NCBI GenBank assembly: GCA_018902845.1
Contig: JAHIPV010000012.1
Coordinates: 1-60,925 of the forward strand
Source of the DNA: Patescibacteria group bacterium
Lineage (GTDB): Bacteria; Patescibacteriota; Microgenomatia; UBA12405
Direction: 5' to 3'
Length of the DNA stretch: 60,925 bases
The notes under the pieces are model-generated. The model saw only the letters and a program-made list of their open reading frames with translations, was not told the DNA's origin and made no database searches. Within the stretch, counting starts at the first letter, position 1, and the number at the start of each line of letters is the position of its first letter. Shown here piece by piece: positions 19,589-29,199 of this stretch. A program made the position numbers and the translations under genes.

Positions 19589-22276
19589 ATGGCATTACAC
19601 AAAGATTTTCCACGAGACCCATATGCAATACTTGACCCCAGTATTCGATGGTTTCCAGCCGATGAGGACTTGCGAGAAAAAGGATACGACAAACTGTTAC
19701 CTCCCCTTGTTGCCGACCTTAGAAATAAAGTAAAGGAATGGCGAGACAAACATTACGAAGGTGCAAGTGATACTTCCAAAGCCTTGTTGAATTGGTGGTT
19801 TAAAGAAGAACATATTTTATATGACCAACATGGTGTTTCTTCACCATTTCGATATTATTTTTGTCAAAGAGAAGCACTCGAAACTGTTATCTGGCTTTAC
19901 GAAGTAGCAAAAGTAAAAGATAAATACGACCTTATTAGATATAACTCGACAGGAGTATTGAGTGCGGGAATGTTTACTGAGGACTGGTTGCGTTTTGTAA
20001 TTAAAATGGCGACCGGATCAGGTAAAACAAAAGTAATGAGTTTAATGATCGCTTGGGCATATTTTCACAAGAAATATGAGCAAGATTCGCAACTCGCAAA
20101 GAATTTTCTTTTGATTACGCCAAACGTTATTGTCTTTGAAAGAATCAAGAACGACTTTGAAGGATTAAAAATCTTTTTTGCTGATCCTATTTTGCCAGAT
20201 AACGGATACCAAGGACAAAATTGGCAAGATGATTTTCAGATGACATTACACTTACAGGATGAATTAAGGACTGTTTCCGATACAGGTAATATCTTTTTAA
20301 CCAATATTCATCGAGTCTTTGAAGGAAATATCAAAGATGCCAGTTTAGAGGATGAAGATACATCTGCCTACTTTTTGGGTCACAAACCAGTTACTAAAAC
20401 AAATGATTCAACAGTCGACTTGGGAATGATTGTTAGGGATATCGATGAACTGATAGTAATAAATGATGAGGCGCACCACATTCACGACGAGAATATGGCT
20501 TGGTACAAGTCAATCCTAGATATTGATAATAGATTAAAACAAAAAGGCTCTGGATTAGCTTTACAACTCGATGTTACAGCAACACCAAAGAAGAATGACG
20601 GCTCGATATTTGTGCAAACGATAACAGATTATCCCCTTGTTGAGGCAATTCATCAAAGAATAGTTAAGAATCCCGTTGTTCCTGATGCTGCAAGTCGAGG
20701 AAAACTGAAGGAAAATCAAAGCGCACTATTTAGTGAGAAATATCGTGATTATATTAACCTTGGTATTGAAGAATGGCGTAAAACATACGAAGCACTAAAG
20801 CCGATGGACAAAAAATCAATTCTATTTATCATGACTGATGACACCAAGAACTGTGATGAGGTTGCTGAATATATAAAAACCAACTTTGCTGATCTAAGTA
20901 ATGCCGTTTTAACCATCCACACTAATAAAAGTGGTGAAATATCAGAAAGTGTTACAGGAAAAAATAAAGAAGAATTAAATTTATTGAGAAAACAGGCAAA
21001 TGAAATAGACAGCTGGGAAAGTCCTTTCAAAGTAATAATTTCTGTCATGATGCTTAAAGAGGGTTGGGACGTTAAGAACGTAACCACTATTGTTGGGCTT
21101 AGACCATATGCCGCTGATTCAAAAATACTTCCTGAGCAGACTCTCGGTAGAGGTCTAAGAAGAATGTTCTTTGGTCGTAATGATATTGAAGAATATGTTA
21201 GTGTGGTTGGCACCCCAGCCTTTATGGACTTTGTAGAGTCAATTAAAGGAGAGGGAGTTATTTTGGATAAGAAAGCTATGGGAGAAGGATCAAAACCGAT
21301 TGCTCCTACAGTTATTGAGGTAGATAAAGACAATCCTCATAAAGACATTGAAAAGCTCGATATCGAATTACCAGTTATGACACCAAGGATTCAAAGAGAA
21401 TATAAAAATCTTGCTGAGTTAGACGTATCCTCATTTGGAAACCAAAAAGTAAAAGTCAAAGTTTTCTCCGAAGAAGAAAAAAGGGAAATTGTATTTAAAG
21501 ATGTCGTTGATGAACAAACACATCACACCACTATTTTAACTGGCGATATTGAACCAGATTATAGAAGTGTTGTTGGTTTCTTCGCCCAGGCAGTAATGAG
21601 AGAACTAAGACTATTCGGTTGCTATGATATTTTATTTGGGAAAGTAAAAGAATTTCTTCAGAGCTATCTGTTTGACACGCCCGTAGATTTATCAGACCTA
21701 AATGTGTTAACAAATTTATCGGAAGTTGAATACATAAAACTGATTAAAGACTCATTCAAAAAAGCTATTAATGAGCTAACGGTTCAAGATAAAGGTGATA
21801 CTGAAATAAAAAATTACATCAAAATCAGCGATGCCCGACCTTTTGTAGTTAATGATAAAGCTTATTTATTACCTAAAAAGTCAGTATTCAACAAGATTGT
21901 CGGCGATAGTGATTTCGAGCTTACTTTTGCTGATTTTATTGAGAACTGTGAAGACGTAATTTCATTCTCTAAAAACTTTCAAAATAAGGAAGCCAGTGCT
22001 CTCCGAATTGAATATAAAAATTCCGAAGGCTTTATTGCCACCTACTATCCCGACTTTTTTGTTAAAAAAGACGACAAAACGGTTTACATTGTCGAAACAA
22101 AAGGTAGAGAGGAAGAAGATGATAAGTTGAAGTTTGAACGGTTACAAAAGTGGTGCGAGGATGTAAACAGTCGTCAAACCAGAATGGAATATAAAGCACT
22201 TTACATTAAACAAGAAGAATGGGAGAAATATACACCGAAAAACTTTGATGAGGCCGTAAGATTGTTTAGCAAATAA
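19589..22276 (+). CDS. Type III-like restriction subunit (Res): SF2 helicase plus nuclease
   Basis: KMATGSGKTKVMSLM; VINDEAHHIHDE; ATPKK; C-terminal YYPDFFVKKDDKTVYIVETKG (PD-(D/E)xK). Confidence 0.9.
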   Translation: MALHKDFPRDPYAILDPSIRWFPADEDLREKGYDKLLPPLVADLRNKVKEWRDKHYEGASDTSKALLNWWFKEEHILYDQHGVSSPFRYYFCQREALETVIWLYEVAKVKDKYDLIRYNSTGVLSAGMFTEDWLRFVIKMATGSGKTKVMSLMIAWAYFHKKYEQDSQLAKNFLLITPNVIVFERIKNDFEGLKIFFADPILPDNGYQGQNWQDDFQMTLHLQDELRTVSDTGNIFLTNIHRVFEGNIKDASLEDEDTSAYFLGHKPVTKTNDSTVDLGMIVRDIDELIVINDEAHHIHDENMAWYKSILDIDNRLKQKGSGLALQLDVTATPKKNDGSIFVQTITDYPLVEAIHQRIVKNPVVPDAASRGKLKENQSALFSEKYRDYINLGIEEWRKTYEALKPMDKKSILFIMTDDTKNCDEVAEYIKTNFADLSNAVLTIHTNKSGEISESVTGKNKEELNLLRKQANEIDSWESPFKVIISVMMLKEGWDVKNVTTIVGLRPYAADSKILPEQTLGRGLRRMFFGRNDIEEYVSVVGTPAFMDFVESIKGEGVILDKKAMGEGSKPIAPTVIEVDKDNPHKDIEKLDIELPVMTPRIQREYKNLAELDVSSFGNQKVKVKVFSEEEKREIVFKDVVDEQTHHTTILTGDIEPDYRSVVGFFAQAVMRELRLFGCYDILFGKVKEFLQSYLFDTPVDLSDLNVLTNLSEVEYIKLIKDSFKKAINELTVQDKGDTEIKNYIKISDARPFVVNDKAYLLPKKSVFNKIVGDSDFELTFADFIENCEDVISFSKNFQNKEASALRIEYKNSEGFIATYYPDFFVKKDDKTVYIVETKGREEEDDKLKFERLQKWCEDVNSRQTRMEYKALYIKQEEWEKYTPKNFDEAVRLFSK

Positions 22277-22278
22277 AT

Positions 22279-23019
22279 ATGATTGGAATTTTTAACAGAG
22301 AAGAAGTTGTTATCGAGAATTCTTTTTTGACTAAATTTAAGAGCGAAATAAATTGTTTCAATAAATTATTGGGAGTATATACCGCCTTTCTTGAGGCTAC
22401 TTCTAATAAAATTAAGGATAATGAATATCCAAATTGGACTATCCTTATGCTTCTATCTCAGACCGTGTCGTTGATGGAGAATGGAATTAAGTTGCTTGCT
22501 ACTGGTTATTTGAGGTCTTCAGAAATAATGATACGTGTATGCGCCGAAGCGATTATCCTATCTACCTATTTTAAAGAATTCCCTGATTTTGAAATCGAAT
22601 ATAGGACCACAAACTACCGAGAATTTTTTAGAAATCACAGTATTGATAATATGCTCAAGAAAGTTGAAGAGGATGGAACGATATTTATTAAAGATAAAGA
22701 CAAAGCAAAACAAGTTAAGTGGAATAAAATTGTTTTCACTAATTTATTTAAGGAATCATCAAGATTTGTGCATAATAACTCAGATTTAATATATGATTTG
22801 TCAAAAAATAACTCAAATCAATCTGGTGATATACAGTTGATAATGGGACCCCAAAATTATTCTGATGAAATACTTTCAGTGGGGATGAGAAGATTATTTA
22901 ATACTCTTTTATTTTCTTTAGTTGTGCTTGGTGTTTCATTAAATATAGTTCCTGATGAAAACGAAAAAGAAATTATGACTCAAGCATCAGCTATTACTGA
23001 GATATTACTTAAAAAGTAA
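22279..23019 (+). CDS. Hypothetical, family B (DUF5677-like?)
   Basis: Homologous to 48172..48957: IGIFNREEVVIENSFL vs IGIFSEQEIIINNKFF; ATGYLRSSEIMIRVCAEAIILSTYFKEFP vs ANGYLGVSQIILRTVLENTCLSMYFFEFP. Confidence 0.6.
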   Translation: MIGIFNREEVVIENSFLTKFKSEINCFNKLLGVYTAFLEATSNKIKDNEYPNWTILMLLSQTVSLMENGIKLLATGYLRSSEIMIRVCAEAIILSTYFKEFPDFEIEYRTTNYREFFRNHSIDNMLKKVEEDGTIFIKDKDKAKQVKWNKIVFTNLFKESSRFVHNNSDLIYDLSKNNSNQSGDIQLIMGPQNYSDEILSVGMRRLFNTLLFSLVVLGVSLNIVPDENEKEIMTQASAITEILLKK

Positions 23020-23242
23020 AAGTTTTTTGTTATTAAACATTTATTAAATCGTATTGTAATTTCATGTATTGAATGGTTTATGGGCTAAAAGAAGACTAGT
23101 GTCACTTGCCCTAATTACTGCATTTTCGACTATACTATATATAGTTTTGTAGTTTTAGGCCACCTTGGAAAGTTAAGAGAAATAGGTTAAGTGAATTTCG
23201 AAAATAGATATATCATTTATTGTTTTTATTGGAGGTCTGATT

Positions 23243-23803
23243 ATGTTAATTAAGCAAATAGATATTCTTGTCCATCCTGATTTTTCACAAATGCCAGTAC
23301 CAAATTGGCCACTTCATGAAAGCCAATTAGTCCTTCGAAAAAAATGGGAGGAAAGGTTCGAACTACTAGAAAAACAGGAAGATGCCATACTTCTATATTT
23401 CTCATACCTAACTATCAACGAAGTTGACCGAGGCTTAGAAGATTTATCAACTATTACAAACAAAATTAAACGAGACGAAATTGAACGAATTAAAAAAGTA
23501 AAAGCAATGCTTGGTAATCGAATCATTGTATTTGGATGGTTAGCCATGCCCAATTTTGAAAGTTTTGACAAAATATTCACCTCTTGTGGTTTTACTTATG
23601 TTCCCAAAGAAACCAAAATTCATGCCTATGGTGAAATATTAGGGATGTGTGTCTGGGCAAATGCTAATAATGTTGCGCAATCTCTTGGTATACCCAATTC
23701 CAACATAGAATACAATCTTGAAAAGTCATTAACAAATAACGGCAGTCAAGAAATATTAAATTGGCAGGTTTTTAAGATGGATAAGTCGTTCCTGTTTGCT
23801 TGA
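23243..23803 (+). CDS. Hypothetical protein
   Basis: ORF preceded by GGAGG-like site. Confidence 0.55.
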   Translation: MLIKQIDILVHPDFSQMPVPNWPLHESQLVLRKKWEERFELLEKQEDAILLYFSYLTINEVDRGLEDLSTITNKIKRDEIERIKKVKAMLGNRIIVFGWLAMPNFESFDKIFTSCGFTYVPKETKIHAYGEILGMCVWANANNVAQSLGIPNSNIEYNLEKSLTNNGSQEILNWQVFKMDKSFLFA

Positions 23804-23947
23804 TAATAAAAGCAATTTTTGTCTAATTTTAAATTACTGTTTAATAATAATAATAATTTAAATTATTTTGTCTCACTTACGAGCCCAGTGTTGAATAAGT
23901 AAGTGGTCAAAAAGATGTATAATTCGGATAGTTAGAATAAAAAGAAG

Positions 23948-24280
23948 ATGAAAAAGATTATTGATTCACCTTTTAGTGAAATTGAGGATGAGGTTTATGG
24001 ATATCAATGGTCAGCCATTTTAGATGCTAATACTTGTAATTATTGTGCCAGTATAGACGGCAAAGTAATCAGTGTTAATGACGAGGCTTTTCATAAATAT
24101 AAACCTGGAAAAGTACACCCTGGTTGTCGATGTATTTGGGTGGCAATTATGAAAGACGAAATTAATCCACCTCCCATTACAGGTATTCCTAAAAAATTAA
24201 AACCTCAATCGGAAGTCCCAGCTTCAGAGTTTAAAGACTTGAAATTTCCTTTAGTTGGGGCTGGAAAAAGAAAAATGTAA
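23948..24280 (+). CDS. Phage Mu F/SPP1 gp7-like C-terminal domain protein
   Basis: YQWSAILDANTCNYCASIDGKVI...VHPGCRCIWVAI. Confidence 0.65.
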   Translation: MKKIIDSPFSEIEDEVYGYQWSAILDANTCNYCASIDGKVISVNDEAFHKYKPGKVHPGCRCIWVAIMKDEINPPPITGIPKKLKPQSEVPASEFKDLKFPLVGAGKRKM

Positions 24281-24319
24281 ATATTTTTATCAGAAAGCAA
24301 TTATTTCTTAGAAAAAAAC

Positions 24320-25024
24320 ATGTTTAAAAAAAATTTTCCACCAATTGAAACTGTTCTAGATATGGAACCTTCTGAACTTGCTCCTTTTGTATTAAAGGAT
24401 TTAAATGAAATAAGTCAAACAAATCAAATAAACAGATACAACTACACATTAAGTACCAGTAGTGATATTCAAGATTATGCAAGAAAACATGTAAAAGATT
24501 TTCAAAAACGACTAATGGAAGCATATATTTGGCTCGAGAGAGAAATGTTTATAGCTCCTGAACCAGATTCACAAGGAGAGTGGCGGTTTATAACAAGAAG
24601 TGGTGAAAAAGTTTTACAGAATGAAGACTTTACAGCATACAAGCAAGGATTATTATTACCATCAGAAAATTTACATCCAATCCTTATAAGAAAAGTTAAA
24701 CCACTTTTCTTAAGGGGTGATTATGATACATCAGTGTTTCAGGCTTTTAAGGCAGTTGAAATACAGGTCAGAAAAGTCGGTGGATACACAAAGGGTGATT
24801 ATGGTGTTGATTTAATGAGAACGGCATTCCATCCACAAACAGGTAAATTAACCAATACCCATTCATTAAACTCTGAAAAACAGGCTATGAGTGATTTATT
24901 TGCCGGTGCCATAGGATTGTTTAAAAATCCAGTTAGTCATAGAGACATCGAAATTATGTCTTCTGAAGAAGCAGTCGATTATATTATGGTTGCAAATTGT
25001 TTATTGAAAATGGTTAGTGAATAA
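24320..25024 (+). CDS. TIGR02391 (Ymh)-like protein
   Basis: FLRGDYDTSVFQAFKAVEIQVRK...DLFAGAIGLFKNPVSHRDI. Confidence 0.75.
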   Translation: MFKKNFPPIETVLDMEPSELAPFVLKDLNEISQTNQINRYNYTLSTSSDIQDYARKHVKDFQKRLMEAYIWLEREMFIAPEPDSQGEWRFITRSGEKVLQNEDFTAYKQGLLLPSENLHPILIRKVKPLFLRGDYDTSVFQAFKAVEIQVRKVGGYTKGDYGVDLMRTAFHPQTGKLTNTHSLNSEKQAMSDLFAGAIGLFKNPVSHRDIEIMSSEEAVDYIMVANCLLKMVSE

Positions 25025-25092
25025 AGAGTAACTATAGTCTCTCATAAGAAATTCAACTACCCAAAACAGTTTAAAATTTATTTTTTGTAAAT

Positions 25093-25770
25093 ATGTTAAA
25101 TATAGTCAAAAAAATGTTCAAACCTAAAAATTTCACCGATACGGTAACTATGTCAGATAATCTTAATATGATATTACTGGATAAGTCTGGAAAAACAAAG
25201 GCTATTAGAGATGTTTCAGACATTCATGAACTTGCCGTAAATTTTGACAAAAAAAGCGACGTTGTTAAAGAAAAGTTCACTCTTAAACAAAAAAATAAAC
25301 AATCAAATAATAATCAAGAAAAAGAAATTATAGTTGTAAACAGGTTTTTACCAGTATTTAATAAAGAAAATAATACACAATTTATTCTTTCTCAAAATCA
25401 ACCACTCACGGATAGTCATATAGATATACTCATCAGTGATGGGTCAAAAGAAATAGAGTTACAAGTGCGAGTTTCAGATGATGAACCATGGGGAAAACTA
25501 TTTAAGAATAAATTTTTTGAGCGTTCAGGAAAGGGCTTTGAAATATCTCATAATGCTATAAAACGAGCAATTGAGACTAAAATAAAAAAGTATCCCTTAC
25601 AAATTCGCAACGACTTAATACTTTTACTTGATGGATGGTTAGCCGTTAGACCAGAAGATTTAGAAAATTTTATCACTACCGAAAATGAATTTATGAAAAA
25701 TTCCGAATTTAAGGAAATTTGGTTTGTAGGGGAAATTCAAAAGACAATAATCAAGCTATATCCCTATTAA
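25093..25770 (+). CDS. Hypothetical protein, possible nuclease fold
   Basis: HIDILISDGSKEIELQVRV suggests a restriction-like strand pattern; weak. Confidence 0.45.
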   Translation: MLNIVKKMFKPKNFTDTVTMSDNLNMILLDKSGKTKAIRDVSDIHELAVNFDKKSDVVKEKFTLKQKNKQSNNNQEKEIIVVNRFLPVFNKENNTQFILSQNQPLTDSHIDILISDGSKEIELQVRVSDDEPWGKLFKNKFFERSGKGFEISHNAIKRAIETKIKKYPLQIRNDLILLLDGWLAVRPEDLENFITTENEFMKNSEFKEIWFVGEIQKTIIKLYPY

Positions 25771-25807
25771 TTTAAATTTACTTTACTAATCAATAGACAA
25801 ACTTTAT

Positions 25808-26557
25808 ATGTATAAAAAACATCCTGTATTTGAAGAACCATCAGACGAAAATTCAACCATATGGAGATATCTAGATTTTACAAAATTTGTTTCTTTACTG
25901 GATAAAAAATCATTGTGGTTTTCAAAATCAGACAAACTAGGCGACCCATTTGAAGGTTCTTTCCCAGAAGTAAACATAAATTTGAGACCTAGCCTTTACA
26001 AAAAAATACCAGAAGAAATTATTAAAAAAGTTCTTCCTGATTTTTATAAAAATGTTAGAGAACATACATTCTTAAATTGTTGGCACGAAAATGATTGTGA
26101 ATCAATTGCAATGTGGAATATGTATCTTAAAAGTAACGAAGGAATTGCTATTAGGTCTACATATAAAAGATTAAAAGAATGTTTGAATAAAACTACAGAA
26201 GACATATTTATAGGAAAAGTTAAATATATTGACTATAAAAAAGAATGGATGCCTGAAGGTAATTCTCTTTATCCATTTGTACACAAAAGAAAGAGTTATG
26301 AATATGAAAAGGAGATTAGAGCAGTTATTCAACATTTTAGTATTGACAAAAAAACAAACACCGTTAAGTTGGCTTTAGAAAAAGTATCTGACGGCATGAG
26401 TGTACCAATTGAAATTGAAACATTAATAGAAAGTGTATATGTTTCTCCTGAATCCCCAGAATGGTTTTCCAAGCTTGTTGAATCAGTAGTAAAGGAATAC
26501 GGATTTGCACAAATAGAAGTAATACAATCCAGTCTAAAAGACGACCCAGTATTCTAG
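25808..26557 (+). CDS. DUF2971-like protein
   Basis: IWRYLDFTKFVSLLDKKSLWFSKSDKLGDPFEGSF; NCWHENDCESIAMWNMY. Confidence 0.75.
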   Translation: MYKKHPVFEEPSDENSTIWRYLDFTKFVSLLDKKSLWFSKSDKLGDPFEGSFPEVNINLRPSLYKKIPEEIIKKVLPDFYKNVREHTFLNCWHENDCESIAMWNMYLKSNEGIAIRSTYKRLKECLNKTTEDIFIGKVKYIDYKKEWMPEGNSLYPFVHKRKSYEYEKEIRAVIQHFSIDKKTNTVKLALEKVSDGMSVPIEIETLIESVYVSPESPEWFSKLVESVVKEYGFAQIEVIQSSLKDDPVF

Positions 26558-26741
26558 TTATAAAATTAACACACAGAAATTCTAATCTCTTTCAAAACTC
26601 AATTCTTAGCACCTTAGATTCGAGTAAACTAACGAAACATCCAAAAAAGTACATTTATTAGCTTTGAAATTGTCGTTCGTTTTAAGTGGTTGTCTAATTT
26701 CGTATCACCGGTAAATTAGGTTCAAATAAACAGTTTCCTAA

Positions 26742-26800
26742 TTAATCATTGATATTGCCTATCATGGGCGCTAAAGTAATCGGATTTTTTAATTTATTTT
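26742..26800 (-). pseudogene. Remnant C-terminus of a serine recombinase
   Basis: Minus-strand ENKLKNPITLAPMIGNIND* matches int2 tail LDKLKNPMTLLPTTSMTNQ. Confidence 0.65.
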
Positions 26801-26869
26801 CTCGAGGATGAGGAAGCAAGACGCAGAAGGCGGCAGTCCAGCGAACGAAGTGAGTTGGAAATCCTCGAG
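26801..26869. repeat. 69-bp GC-rich segment bounded by 9-bp inverted repeat CTCGAGGAT/ATCCTCGAG
   Basis: Direct reading of sequence. Confidence 0.7.
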
Positions 26870-26965
26870 GGGGGAGCATCATAGACTCGGACTTACTTTG
26901 AACCTAAAATAGGTTCTCACCAACCCGTAACCCGCCGTGAAGGCCGGAACTATATATAATCTGTT

Positions 26966-27382
26966 ATGGAGATGAAGACATACTATGTAGGGGGCAATGA
27001 AACCGGCGACTTTGAACTATTTTCAGTTTTAGAAAGACCAAATCCTGATGACTCAAAATACAAGGATTTGCAACTGCATTTTCCTGGAAAAGGACTATTT
27101 TTTACTTCTCAAGATTTTAGAGAAGTGCTAAAAACTGACGATGAGGAGAAATACGACAAGGCAGATAGTCCTCACATCTCAATTCATTACAACCCATCCC
27201 AAAGTTATCTCCTAATTAAGAAGACACTTGTGGCCAAAAAGGTTTTTCAAGTATCAAGAGTAAAGGATGTGCGTGACAAAATGCTTTTTGCCCCCGTTAT
27301 TCTCAAGATATATGGAGATACTAGCCAAGACTGCTTTATACCCCCCAAAAAACACTTAAATAGTAGCTCTAGGGTAATATAA
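26966..27382 (+). CDS. Hypothetical protein
   Basis: ORF in co-directional block; TATATAAT upstream. Confidence 0.5.
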   Translation: MEMKTYYVGGNETGDFELFSVLERPNPDDSKYKDLQLHFPGKGLFFTSQDFREVLKTDDEEKYDKADSPHISIHYNPSQSYLLIKKTLVAKKVFQVSRVKDVRDKMLFAPVILKIYGDTSQDCFIPPKKHLNSSSRVI

Positions 27383-27408
27383 ATTACAACCCCAAATCCG
27401 ACACACTG

Positions 27409-27690
27409 GTGGCTTTTTTCTTAGTAACAAGAAAGGGGAATGAAATATATAAGGACCCTGAATATCCAGCCAACTTCTATGAAATTGATTTTGGTGACTT
27501 CCGTTTAATCGTAATCTACCGATATTTCAATCGTCCATCCCTAAATCAGACAATAAATTTATTTATTCCGACTCCTGATGGCTTTGTCATGAAAGGTTTG
27601 GAATGGTGGCAAGCCTGCAATCTACTTAATGACTTACAAACTCCCCATATGGCCGAGTATTTCAAGCTATATCCTGATAGGGCCCATTAA
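27409..27690 (+). CDS. Hypothetical protein
   Basis: ORF in co-directional block. Confidence 0.45.
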   Translation: MAFFLVTRKGNEIYKDPEYPANFYEIDFGDFRLIVIYRYFNRPSLNQTINLFIPTPDGFVMKGLEWWQACNLLNDLQTPHMAEYFKLYPDRAH

Positions 27691-27699
27691 TAGTATTAC

Positions 27700-28533
27700 T
27701 TGGTTCCATATTTCCACAATAGTGAGGAGTTTTGTAGGTTAGAATTTAATAAATATCACAAAAGGCAAATCAAACATATGACTGAATTTAACCCAAACCA
27801 ATTTAGTGACCGAAGAATTTTTATCTCAAGTAATAAAAAACAGTATTATCAAATGTTTCATTTCACTCAAGATAAAGATGGAAGCATTTATGCCAGTTGG
27901 CCTGACTTTCCGAACACAAGTTGGTTATTTCCAGTGGTAGACATTGATGGTAATCCCAAAATGGGTGTAATTGATTTTGCTGAGGAAGGTAAGTTAAGTA
28001 TTCATGGTACGGGTATGGGGACTTTTAGGTCACACAACAATCCCAATAATAGGCCAGCAATTATAAAGGGAAATAAGTTATTAGATTTGGGAAAAGGTGA
28101 AAGTGGTGCCAGACATCTTTTTACTGCTTTTATGAAAGAACCTGTTTATTTACCTAATTCTCCTGCCTTAAATAGACAAAGCGATTATCTTATTAACAAC
28201 GCAGAAAAGATGGAACCATTTGTTATTATCTTTTTTGCAATTCCGCAGACAGGTAAAGGACTTGAACTAAATTTCCAAACGAGTTTTCACATTGACGATG
28301 TTGATATACCACCTCGCGGTGGATGGGGAGTTATTAATTTAAGGTTTCACGATGTTTTTTGGTATGTTTATTGTACTCACAATATGGATAAGTGGCCAAA
28401 AAAATATCAAATTATTTTTCATGATGGTTTTGTCGTCCCTGTAATTATCGGTACAAGATTAGGTCAATTTCGTCTTGAATTTAGAACACCAAAATACTTG
28501 TTGGAAAATAATAAACTTACAGTTGAATTTTAA
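27700..28533 (+). CDS. Hypothetical protein
   Basis: 277-aa ORF; true start may be the internal Met MTEFNPNQFSDRR. Confidence 0.55.
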   Translation: MVPYFHNSEEFCRLEFNKYHKRQIKHMTEFNPNQFSDRRIFISSNKKQYYQMFHFTQDKDGSIYASWPDFPNTSWLFPVVDIDGNPKMGVIDFAEEGKLSIHGTGMGTFRSHNNPNNRPAIIKGNKLLDLGKGESGARHLFTAFMKEPVYLPNSPALNRQSDYLINNAEKMEPFVIIFFAIPQTGKGLELNFQTSFHIDDVDIPPRGGWGVINLRFHDVFWYVYCTHNMDKWPKKYQIIFHDGFVVPVIIGTRLGQFRLEFRTPKYLLENNKLTVEF

Positions 28534-28632
28534 CTATAACCCACTCACCGCCTTCCTAATTTCTTTCAAGGCAGGAAGGCTAGTTACACAATTTAACACA
28601 TTATCCCAAATAGAACATATAATCCTTAATAT

Positions 28633-29199
28633 ATGAATATGGATAAATCAAAATATTTAGATTATTTGCAAATTACAGAGTTCTTTCTTAATAATTTTGA
28701 AAAAATAAAAAGTGTTGAAGAGATAAAAAGAAATTTTGATTCAAAAATTGTAGATATAACAGAAGAAACAGAAAATCTATCTCCTGAAATACTTGTTGAA
28801 AATCATCAGTTTATTGGTCAAAAACATTATGATTTCAAGTTTTTCGAAAATAATAATTATTGGGGGGAATTAAGTGTAGATTTTATTGATGGTGTTTTAA
28901 GAAACGTAAGGTGTCAATTATTTGCACTGGGTTTCATCCAAAATAGTTGGGGTATTGGTAAGAAAATTCAATATATATCAAAGTTGTTTTCAGACAATTT
29001 TGGTAAAGCTAATGAATTAGACTACAGTATAGTTGGTGTAGCAATGCCACCAGGTGTAAAAAATATCGGATGGATTGATAAAAAAGAAAATATCTTTATT
29101 ACTTTGAGAAGTAGTATAAATCAGCCAAATATAAGAAATTACATATCTATTGCGGTGGAGTATTTGATTGAGAACCACAAGCTACTAATAAAAAAGTGA
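28633..29199 (+). CDS. Hypothetical protein
   Basis: ORF overlapping the next gene by 4 bp. Confidence 0.5.
   Translation: MNMDKSKYLDYLQITEFFLNNFEKIKSVEEIKRNFDSKIVDITEETENLSPEILVENHQFIGQKHYDFKFFENNNYWGELSVDFIDGVLRNVRCQLFALGFIQNSWGIGKKIQYISKLFSDNFGKANELDYSIVGVAMPPGVKNIGWIDKKENIFITLRSSINQPNIRNYISIAVEYLIENHKLLIKK

Larger units (their letters stand above)
11978..26744. mobile_element. Putative serine-recombinase integrative element 1 (right boundary approximate)
   Basis: Starts at tRNA-Asn 3' end with int1; ends near the remnant recombinase at 26742-26800. Confidence 0.5.

Noticed and set aside
20749-21333. 194-aa antisense ORF inside res
   Set aside because: Serine/isoleucine-rich composition, fully within a strong conserved coding gene on the other strand
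26930-26951. CCCGCCGTGAAGGCCGGAAC similar to 56039-56058 CCCGCCGTGGAAGCCAGAAC, considered as att cores
   Set aside because: 17/20 match but no other flank similarity; GC-rich short palindrome-like motifs recur in this genome
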